From positions 186,001 to 250,000 of the forward strand of contig NZ_CP098774.1 in the NCBI RefSeq assembly GCF_028473665.1: DNA of 64,000 bases, given 5' to 3'. Positions 42,981-49,395 of this stretch are shown one piece after another. Numbering within the stretch: the stretch's first letter is position 1; each line of letters starts with the position of its first letter. A program made the position numbers and the translations under genes. Under the pieces are notes generated by a model. The model did not search any database, had not been told where the DNA came from, and worked only from the letters and a program-made list of their open reading frames with translations. The stretch is from Sphingomonas sp. QA11. GTDB lineage: Bacteria; Pseudomonadota; Alphaproteobacteria; Sphingomonadales; Sphingomonadaceae.

Positions 42981-43814
42981 ATGATGCGTTTTGCAGGCAA
43001 GCGCGCCGTGGTGACCGGTGGTGCCTCGGGAATCGGCCGCGCGACGGCGTTGCGGCTGGTTGAAGAGGGTGCCGAGGTGTGGGTCGGCGACATCGACGAG
43101 GCTGGCGGGCAGGACCTGGCCGCGACGTCGAACGGGCGAATCCATTTCCGGCGTACCGACGTGACGAAGGTCGAGGATATCGCCGCGCTGATGGCGGCGG
43201 CCGATGCGGCGGGCGGGCTCGACGTGGTGTTCAACAATGCCGGCGCGGGCGGATCGCGCGACCCGATCGGGGAGATTTCGGCCGAGGACTGGGACCGCAC
43301 CCAGGCACTGCTGCTGCGGTCGGTGGCGATGGGCATCCGCTACGCCGCGCCGCTGATGATCGCGCGGGGCGGCGGCGCGATCGTCAACACCGCCTCGATC
43401 GCCGCGCTGCAGACCGGTGCCGCGCCGACCGCCTATTCGGTGGCGAAGGCCGGCGTGCTGCATCTGACGACCATGGCCGCCGCTGATCTGTCCCGTCACA
43501 ATATCCGGGTAAACGCCGTCTGCCCGGGCTTCATCACGACCAACATCTTCACCGCTGCCCTGGGCATCGAAGGCGAAAAACGCGACATGGCGAATGGAAT
43601 GATCCGGGGAATAGCGGCGCATGCCCAGCCGCTGCAGCGTTCCGGCAAGCCCGAGGACATCGCGGCCGCGGTCGCCTATCTGGCGAGCGACGACGCCAGC
43701 TTCGTCACCGGCACGCACATCACCGTCGATGGCGGCATGACGATCGGCCCGCGGCATAGCTGGGATGCGGAAGCGCCGTCGATGTTCGCCGCGCTAGAGC
43801 AGTTCGCGTCTTGA
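42981..43814 (+). CDS. Short-chain dehydrogenase/reductase
   Basis: A 277-residue classical SDR. The cofactor motif is VTGGASGIGRATALRL (residue 12 onwards), with acidic D at the end of strand 2 (VGDIDEAGG) suggesting NAD(H). NNAG is in VVFNNAGAGGS; the catalytic residues are in NTASIAALQ and AYSVAKAGVLHL. ITVDGGMTIGP closes the fold. ATG 42984 could equally be used, with GGAAG upstream. Its stop overlaps the TTG start of the GPH transporter, so the two are likely co-translated, pointing to a pathway that imports and oxidises the same compound. Confidence 0.9.
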   Translation: MMRFAGKRAVVTGGASGIGRATALRLVEEGAEVWVGDIDEAGGQDLAATSNGRIHFRRTDVTKVEDIAALMAAADAAGGLDVVFNNAGAGGSRDPIGEISAEDWDRTQALLLRSVAMGIRYAAPLMIARGGGAIVNTASIAALQTGAAPTAYSVAKAGVLHLTTMAAADLSRHNIRVNAVCPGFITTNIFTAALGIEGEKRDMANGMIRGIAAHAQPLQRSGKPEDIAAAVAYLASDDASFVTGTHITVDGGMTIGPRHSWDAEAPSMFAALEQFAS

Positions 43815-45286
43815 GCTTAAACCCAGCCGGGGCCACCATCGCCGCGCCGGCGCCGCGCAGGCTCGGCCTGCGCAGCCGGTTGTCGTTCGGGATCGGATCG
43901 ATCGCGTACGGCGTGAAGGACAATGGCTTCGCGACCTTCCTGCTGCTGTTCTACAACCAGGTGGTCGGCCTGCCGGCCAGCACCGTCGGCATCGCCATCA
44001 TGTGCGCGCTGGTGGTCGAGGCGTTCGTCGACCCGGCGGTAGGCTATTTCTCCGATCATACGCGCAGCCGCTGGGGGCGGCGGCATCCCTGGATGTACGC
44101 CTCCGCTTTGCCGGTCGCGATCGGCTGGCTGCTGTTGTGGAACCCGCCGGCCTGGTCGGAGACGGCAACGCTGTTCTACGTGTTCGGCAGCGCGCTGATG
44201 GTGCGGATCGCGTTGTCCGCGTTCGAGATCCCCTCCTCGGCGCTCGGGCCCGAGCTGAGCTCCGACTATGACGAGCGCACCCGGCTCTTCTCCTATCGTT
44301 ACCTGTTCGGCTGGGGCGGCGGGCTGGCGATGCTGTCGCTTGCCTATGCCGTGTTCCTGGTGCCGGACGCCACTCACCCGGTCGGCCTGCAGAATGCCGA
44401 TGGCTATTCGCGCATGGCGCTGTTCGCCGCGATCGTCATGGCGCTGTCGATCGTCATCTCGTCGATCGGCCTTCATCATGAGATCGAGCATCTGCCCAGG
44501 GTGCCGAAATCGACCGCGAGCTTCGCCGCGCATTTCGCCCAGTTCCGCGCGACCGTGTCGAACAGGGCGTTCCTGATCCTGATGGCGGCGGGTGTGTTCG
44601 CCTATACCGCGCAGGGCGTTTCCTTCGCGCTGTCCAATTATCTGTACAGCTATGTCTGGCGGTTCGAGGGGGCGGATTATCAATGGCTGTCGGCCGCGCT
44701 GCTGCTCGGCGCGGTGGGCTCCTTCATCCTGGCGCCGATGCTGACCAAGGGCGCCAACAAGCCGCGCGTCGGCATGATCCTGTCGTTCGTCAGCGCGATC
44801 CTGCTCGTCTCGCCTTATATCCTGCGCCTGCTCGGGTTGTTCCCGGAGCCCGGCTCGCCGGCGATGCTGCCGGTCCTGCTGGCGATCTTCATGGTCAACA
44901 CGGCGTGCAGCGTTGGTGCGTTCATCCTCGGCGCGGCGATGCTGGCCGACGTGGTCGAGGAATCGGAGACGCGTACCGGGCAGCGATCCGAAGGCGTGTT
45001 CTTTGCCGGCGGCTTCTTCGTGCAGAAGATGGTCGGCGGGCTGGGCATCTTCATGGCCGGTGCGGTTCTTGCCTTTGCCGCGTTTCCTGCCGCGGCCAGG
45101 CCGGGGATGGTGCCGTCGGCGACGATCGACCGGCTGACCATCGTGTTCGTGTGCCTAGAGCTGTTGTTCTACGGCCTGGCTGGCCTTTGCTATGCGCGCT
45201 TCCCGTTCGGGCGGGCTGAGCATGAGGAGCGGCTGGCGCTGAGCATGGCGGCGGCTGAACGCGAAGGCGCGCCGCACGCGCCTTGA
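43811..45286 (+). CDS. GPH-type (MelB-like) MFS cation symporter
   Basis: A 491-residue transporter with 12 predicted helices. The family hallmark after helix 2 is DPAVGYFSDHTRSRWGRRHP, matching glycoside-pentoside-hexuronide:cation symporters such as MelB. SSDYDERTRLFSYRYLFGW and FFAGGFFVQKMVGGLG are further GPH blocks. The start is TTG 43811, overlapping the SDR stop as TTGA. The substrate is unknown; the SDR partner suggests a sugar, polyol or steroid-like alcohol. The cytoplasmic tail is long and Glu/Ala-rich. Confidence 0.88.
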   Translation: MSLNPAGATIAAPAPRRLGLRSRLSFGIGSIAYGVKDNGFATFLLLFYNQVVGLPASTVGIAIMCALVVEAFVDPAVGYFSDHTRSRWGRRHPWMYASALPVAIGWLLLWNPPAWSETATLFYVFGSALMVRIALSAFEIPSSALGPELSSDYDERTRLFSYRYLFGWGGGLAMLSLAYAVFLVPDATHPVGLQNADGYSRMALFAAIVMALSIVISSIGLHHEIEHLPRVPKSTASFAAHFAQFRATVSNRAFLILMAAGVFAYTAQGVSFALSNYLYSYVWRFEGADYQWLSAALLLGAVGSFILAPMLTKGANKPRVGMILSFVSAILLVSPYILRLLGLFPEPGSPAMLPVLLAIFMVNTACSVGAFILGAAMLADVVEESETRTGQRSEGVFFAGGFFVQKMVGGLGIFMAGAVLAFAAFPAAARPGMVPSATIDRLTIVFVCLELLFYGLAGLCYARFPFGRAEHEERLALSMAAAEREGAPHAP

Positions 45287-45338
45287 GAGCGCCAGCGTGG
45301 GTCAGGCAGTCGTCGTGTCGGGGTAGGAAGGTCGGGTT

Positions 45339-45466
45339 CACGCGAAGACGCGAAGGCGCGAAGGAGAGGTCCGGCGAATCTTCCTTCGACATCCCGGGCT
45401 CGTGCGGTTCGATCCGGTAGCAGGCTGGTGCGCCGCTTCCGTTACAGCGCTTCGTGTCTTCGCGTG
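45339..45466. repeat. Inverted repeat CACGCGAAGACGCGAAG type
   Basis: Left copy CACGCGAAGACGCGAAG (45339-45355) and right copy, inverted, CTTCGTGTCTTCGCGTG (45450-45466) differ at one position. They lie in the gap between the GPH transporter and a convergent lipoprotein gene. Function unknown; possibly a terminator or dispersed element. Confidence 0.6.
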
Positions 45467-45482
45467 GCCCGATCCAAGGCGC

Positions 45483-45941
45483 TTATCCGGCGATCAGGCG
45501 GATGAAGGCGCTCGATACCCAGCCCGATTTGCATGGTCCCGTATAGGCACGAGGAGATGCGACAGGCGCGGATACGCCGCAATCGGTATCCGGGGCTCCG
45601 GGCGGGGCTATGACGACGCCCATCCAGCGCTGGTCGATCGAGCGGGTGCAGACGCGGAGCTGTGCCCCCGCGTCGAGCCGCATCACCTCGTCGGCCTCGG
45701 CAAAGGGCGCCGCATGCACGGGCAGATAGGTCTCGCCCGAGGGCGGGTTCGTGACGCGCCCGATGCTGTTGCAGGCCAGGAAGGCGGGGCCGCCCTCGCC
45801 GATCCGCACCGGCAGAGTCCCGGGGCGCAGCGCGACCGGCGTTTCGTTTGCGTTCAGCAAGACGTCGTCATTACCGCCGGTGCCGCTCCGGTCCGAACAG
45901 GCGAGCAGGAGCAGGCACAGGGCCGGGGCGAGAGATTTCAT
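45483..45941 (-). CDS. SH3-like hypothetical lipoprotein
   Basis: A 152-residue lipoprotein: signal MKSLAPALCLLLLAC with the lipobox Cys at residue 15. The mature part has a possible SH3-like beta domain (ETYLPVHAAPFAEADEVMRL; LRVCTRSIDQRWMGVVIAPP) with several Cys (FLACNS, TDCG, GPCKSGW), suggesting disulfides. KSGWVSSAFIRLIAG at the end is typical of bacterial SH3 folds that bind peptidoglycan. Function unknown. Confidence 0.75.
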   Translation of the reverse strand: MKSLAPALCLLLLACSDRSGTGGNDDVLLNANETPVALRPGTLPVRIGEGGPAFLACNSIGRVTNPPSGETYLPVHAAPFAEADEVMRLDAGAQLRVCTRSIDQRWMGVVIAPPGAPDTDCGVSAPVASPRAYTGPCKSGWVSSAFIRLIAG

Positions 45942-46143
45942 GAGGCGATTCTAGCCGTCATGCAGCGAATTGGCGAGGGCGCATTGCCACACACGCGCCA
46001 AACGGCGTGCGGCGAAAGGCAGTCATCGCCCGGTAAACACGGTTCGTCCTAAAAGGTTCCATTCGTCGGGTCGCCGGGGTTCCCCATCCCGGCGCGAACT
46101 GCTTTGAGAGGCTCACGAATTTAGCGGGACCTGAGGGGGCCAC

Positions 46144-46692
46144 ATGAATTTCCGGGCGTTTGCAGCGCGTTTTGCGCTGGTAGTTTCGTGCAGCCTGATG
46201 GCGACGACCCCGGCGATGGCGCAGTTCTGGCAGTGCGCCCCTTATGCCCGCACCATTTCCGGCATCGAAATCCATGGCAACGCCAATACCTGGTGGAGCC
46301 AGGCCGCCGGCCACTACGCTCGCGGCCATGCGCCGAAGGTCGGTGCCGTCCTCGCTTTCTCCTCGACCGGCCGGATGCGCCTTGGCCATGTCGCGATGGT
46401 GAGCGAGGTCGTCAGCGACCGCGAAGTGCTGCTGACCCACGCCAACTGGTCGCGCCGCGGCGGCATCGAGCGCAACGTCCGCGCGGTCGACGTGTCGGAA
46501 GCCGGCGACTGGAGCATGGTCAAGGTGTGGTACGGCCCCAATGGCGGCCTCGGCACCAGCTCCTATCCGACCAAGGGCTTCATCTATTCGGATCGCGCGG
46601 CGGACAATGACTCGGTCGACACCGATACGCAGCAGCCGCTGGCGCGCATGACGCTCGCGTCGCTCAGCATGTCGGACGAGATCAGCTTCTGA
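46144..46692 (+). CDS. CHAP-domain secreted protein
   Basis: A 182-residue exported protein. Signal peptide MNFRAFAARFALVVSCSLMA to AMA; then a CHAP (cysteine/histidine amidohydrolase) domain with the nucleophile Cys in FWQCAPYARTISG, GAVLAFSSTGRMRLGHVAMV with the catalytic His, and LTHANWSRRGGIERNV as the third conserved block. CHAP enzymes cut peptidoglycan peptides, and small ones of this type are common in sphingomonads. The C-terminal 40 residues are Asp/Ser-rich. A GGGGG ribosome-binding-site-like stretch precedes ATG 46144. Confidence 0.87.
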   Translation: MNFRAFAARFALVVSCSLMATTPAMAQFWQCAPYARTISGIEIHGNANTWWSQAAGHYARGHAPKVGAVLAFSSTGRMRLGHVAMVSEVVSDREVLLTHANWSRRGGIERNVRAVDVSEAGDWSMVKVWYGPNGGLGTSSYPTKGFIYSDRAADNDSVDTDTQQPLARMTLASLSMSDEISF

Positions 46693-46700
46693 TATTTCGT

Positions 46701-46721
46701 CCTCTCCCTTCAAGGGAGAGG
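46701..46721. terminator. Bidirectional hairpin between CHAP gene and msrB
   Basis: A perfect 10-bp stem (46701-46710 with 46712-46721) with a one-base centre lies 8 bp after the CHAP stop and 7 bp before the msrB stop. It belongs to the CCTCTCCC palindrome family. No T-run follows. Confidence 0.5.
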
Positions 46722-46728
46722 TAGAAGG

Positions 46729-47226
46729 TCATGCCTTCCCCAGCGCGAAAATCATCGCCACGCCGTTCATGCAATAGCGCTTGCCGGTCGGCTTCGGGCC
46801 GTCATCGAAGACATGGCCGAGATGCCCGCCGCAGCGGCGGCAATGGACCTCGATGCGCGAAAAGCCGAGCGAGCGGTCCTGGCGGGTCCGCACCGCGTCC
46901 TTCAGCGGCGCCCAGAAGCTTGGCCAGCCGGTGCCGCTGTCGAATTTGGTCTTCGACGAATAGAGCGGCAGCGCGCACCCGGCGCAGGAGAAGATGCCGG
47001 CACGGTGTTCGTTGTTGAGCGGGCTGGTGAAGGGCGTCTCGGTCGCCTCGTGGCGCAGGGTGCGATAGGCGGCTGGGGAGAGCTTCGCCTTCCACTGTGC
47101 GTCGGTCAGCGTCACCTCGAATGTCTCGGGCGGGCCGGCGGAGGCGCTGCCGCGACAGCCGAACAGCGCGAAAGCGGCGGCGCCGGTGCCGGCCAGGGTG
47201 AGGAAGCTGCGGCGGTCTGGGGTCAT
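46729..47226 (-). CDS. msrB: Peptide-methionine (R)-S-oxide reductase, exported
   Basis: A 165-residue MsrB that reduces methionine-R-sulfoxide in oxidised proteins. Zinc Cys pairs are FSCAGCALPLY and VHCRRCGGHLGH; the catalytic Cys is in RYCMNGVAM, and DSGTGWPSFW is the substrate-binding signature. The N-terminus MTPDRRSFLTLAGTGAAAFA then LFGC reads as a twin-arginine signal with lipobox. The start is the complement of 47224-47226 with GAGGAAG upstream. It is convergent with the CHAP gene and divergent from the CMD-ECF41 operon. Confidence 0.93.
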   Translation of the reverse strand: MTPDRRSFLTLAGTGAAAFALFGCRGSASAGPPETFEVTLTDAQWKAKLSPAAYRTLRHEATETPFTSPLNNEHRAGIFSCAGCALPLYSSKTKFDSGTGWPSFWAPLKDAVRTRQDRSLGFSRIEVHCRRCGGHLGHVFDDGPKPTGKRYCMNGVAMIFALGKA

Positions 47227-47396
47227 GATCTTCCTCGTCTCCGGGCGTATCGGTGAAACGGATATAGGTACGCGGCACCGGGTCCACGAGATGCACGCCG
47301 CCTGTCCCGGCCTCGCGCTTCCCTGCGATATTCGCGGAGCCGGCACGTCCGGTTACGGATGGGCCGGATGACGGCGCAAAAAAACTTGCGCCACCA

Positions 47397-47423
47397 TGTC
47401 ACACTCGTTCGGGCTATTCCGTC
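47397..47423 (+). promoter_or_regulatory. ECF41-type promoter of the CMD-sigma operon
   Basis: TGTCACA at 47397-47403, a 16-nt spacer, and CGTC at 47420-47423 match exactly the promoter described for ECF41 sigma factors. It lies about 40 bp before the ATG of the CMD gene whose operon encodes the ECF41 factor, so autoregulation is expected. Confidence 0.85.
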
Positions 47424-47463
47424 ATGTCGGCATGCGTGCATGGTGCACGCCTGGAGACCGACC

Positions 47464-47928
47464 ATGACCCCACGTTTGCGCAACCCGCATATTCTCGCCC
47501 CCGAGGGGATCAAGGCGATGATGGCGCTCGAGGCGAGCTTCGAATCGTCGAGCATCGAGTTCAGCGTCAAGGAGTTCGTGAAGCTGCGCGCGTCGCAGAT
47601 CAACGGCTGCGCCTTCTGCATCCACATGCATTCGACCGACCTGCGCAAGGCGGGCGAGAGCGAGATGCGGTTGTACATGCTGCCGGCATGGCGCGAATCG
47701 ACATTGTACAGCGAGCGTGAGCGTGCGGCGCTTGGCTGGACCGAGGCGCTGACCCGCCTTTCCGAGACCGGCGCGCCGGATGCGGACTATGCGCCGGTCA
47801 AGGCGAGCTTCGGCGACGCCGAACAGGTCCAGCTCACCTTGATGATCGGCGCGATCAATGTGTGGAACCGGCTCCAGGTGGGTTTCCGCGCGCCGCATCC
47901 GGTGGAGCGTGCCAGTGTCGCCGCCTGA
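47464..47928 (+). CDS. Carboxymuconolactone-decarboxylase-like (AhpD-fold) protein
   Basis: A 154-residue AhpD-like protein. NGCAFCIHMHSTDLRKAG carries the CxxC-x2-H redox/proton-relay motif of the AhpD/CMD family. Helical segments ASFESSSIEFSVKEFVKLRA and ALGWTEALTRLSETG flank it. It may act as a peroxidase or thiol oxidoreductase. It is the first gene behind an ECF41 promoter and its 3' end overlaps the ECF41 sigma gene by 14 nt, the COE (carboxymuconolactone decarboxylase, oxidoreductase or epimerase) arrangement known for this sigma group. Confidence 0.9.
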   Translation: MTPRLRNPHILAPEGIKAMMALEASFESSSIEFSVKEFVKLRASQINGCAFCIHMHSTDLRKAGESEMRLYMLPAWRESTLYSERERAALGWTEALTRLSETGAPDADYAPVKASFGDAEQVQLTLMIGAINVWNRLQVGFRAPHPVERASVAA

Positions 47929-48811
47929 CCCGGCATCGGCATTGTTCGAGGCGCAGCGGCCGCGGCTGCTGCGTCTCGCCTATCGCATGCTCGGCTCGCT
48001 CTCCGAAGCGGAGGATATCGTCCAGGATGCCTGGCTTCGCTGGTCGCGGGTCGAGGAATCGGTCGACGTGCCCGCCGCCTATCTGACGCGGATCGTCACG
48101 CGGCTGTGCCTCGACCAGATGCGTTCGGCGCGGGCGCGGCGCGAGACCTATTACGGCGCCTGGCTGCCCGAACCGCTGGTCGGATCGACCGAGGACGAAC
48201 AGGCCGACGACCTGACCCTGACCCTGATGCTCGCGCTCGAACGGCTTTCCCCCCTGGAGCGCGCGACGTTCCTGCTGCACGACGTGTTCGGCGTCGCGCT
48301 GAGCGAGGTGGCGGGCACGCTCGACCGTGATGCGGCGGCCGTCCGCCAGATGGCGGTGCGCGCGCGCAAGCATGTCCAGACGGCGCGGCCGCGCTATCCG
48401 GTCGAGCAGGCGGAGGCCGACCGCATTGCGCGCGCCTTCTTCGCGGCGGCGCGCGACGGCGATGTCGCGACGTTGCGGACGATGCTGGCGGAGGATGTAG
48501 CGGTCTATTCCGATGGCGGCGGGCGGGTGCTTGCCTTCCGCAATCCCATCCTGGGCGTCGCCAAGGTGCTGCGCATGTTCGCCGGACTGGCGCGCAAGCA
48601 TGCCTATCGGCCGGTCATGCTGAAGCCTGTCTCGATCGACGGGCTGCCCGGCTATGTCAGCATCGATCGCGGGCAGTTGTTGCAGACCACCGCGCTCGAG
48701 ATCCGCGACGGGCGGATCGCGGCGATCTACATCATGCGCAACCCCGACAAGCTGGCCCATGTCGCGCTCGCCTTCGGCCAGGCGGACGTCACCTCTCCGG
48801 GAGTATCATGA
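47915..48811 (+). CDS. ECF41-family RNA polymerase sigma factor
   Basis: A 298-residue sigma factor. Sigma region 2 is in LFEAQRPRLLRLAYRMLGSL and EDIVQDAWLRW, region 4 in LSPLERATFLLHDVFGVALS, then a C-terminal SnoaL-like extension. The three ECF41 signatures are seen: WLPEP in the linker, DGGGR in the extension and NPDKL near its end. ECF41 factors lack a classical anti-sigma; the extension itself regulates activity. Start is GTG 47915, with GGTGGAG upstream, overlapping the CMD gene. Promoter and partner gene both match the group. Confidence 0.93.
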   Translation: MSPPDPASALFEAQRPRLLRLAYRMLGSLSEAEDIVQDAWLRWSRVEESVDVPAAYLTRIVTRLCLDQMRSARARRETYYGAWLPEPLVGSTEDEQADDLTLTLMLALERLSPLERATFLLHDVFGVALSEVAGTLDRDAAAVRQMAVRARKHVQTARPRYPVEQAEADRIARAFFAAARDGDVATLRTMLAEDVAVYSDGGGRVLAFRNPILGVAKVLRMFAGLARKHAYRPVMLKPVSIDGLPGYVSIDRGQLLQTTALEIRDGRIAAIYIMRNPDKLAHVALAFGQADVTSPGVS

Positions 48812-48812
48812 C

Positions 48813-49214
48813 ATGCGGAACATCGTTCCCGTTCTCGCCGCGATCCTCGGCCTTGGCGCGGTCGCCAATGGCCTGATCATGCTTGCCATTCCGGGCGACT
48901 GGTATGTCGCCGTGCCCGGGGTCACCACTACCGGCCCGTTCAACCAGCATTTCATCCGCGACATCGGGCTGATCTTCGTGCTGGTCGGTGCTGCCTATAT
49001 CTGGGGCGCCGCGCGGCCGGCGATGCGCGTTCCCCTTTGGGGCGCGGCGACATTCTGGCTGGCCGGGCATGCGCTGTTCCATCTGTGGGAAGTGGCGGTC
49101 GGCATTTGCGGGGCATCGGCCATCGCGCGAGACTTTCCCGCGGTGACCGTGCCGGCGGTCATCGGTGTGGGACTCACGCTATGGGCGATGCGGGAGGCCC
49201 GGGCTCTCCGGTAG
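48813..49214 (+). CDS. Small membrane protein of the ECF41 operon
   Basis: A 133-residue protein with four predicted membrane helices (VPVLAAILGLGAVANGLIML, DIGLIFVLVGAAYIWG, LWGAATFWLAGHALFHLW, TVPAVIGVGLTLWAM). No family was recognised. The ATG lies 2 bp after the sigma factor stop (TGACATG), so it is the third gene of the operon. His residues in HALFHLWE could bind a cofactor. A role in sensing or responding to the same stress as the ECF41 system is inferred from position only. Confidence 0.75.
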   Translation: MRNIVPVLAAILGLGAVANGLIMLAIPGDWYVAVPGVTTTGPFNQHFIRDIGLIFVLVGAAYIWGAARPAMRVPLWGAATFWLAGHALFHLWEVAVGICGASAIARDFPAVTVPAVIGVGLTLWAMREARALR

Positions 49215-49241
49215 AGTCGACCTCGATGAGGTCGCATCCGC

Positions 49242-49337
49242 CGTCACCCCGGGCTTGTCCCGGGGCCCACCGTACCGCGACCCAGGGGCCGATAAGCTTG
49301 CGGAACGGTGGATGCCGGAACAAGTCCGGCGTGACGG
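49242..49337. repeat. Dispersed inverted repeat (family B)
   Basis: The left arm begins CGTCACCCCGGGCTTGTCCC and the right ends CGGAACAAGTCCGGCGTGAC, inverted copies like the element at 41521. It fills most of the gap between the ECF41 operon and the TonB receptor. Confidence 0.8.
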
Positions 49338-49395
49338 CCGAAGTTGATCGGGAATGACTCCAGGTATTTGTTGTCGCCTCGTGCTGAGGCGTCGA

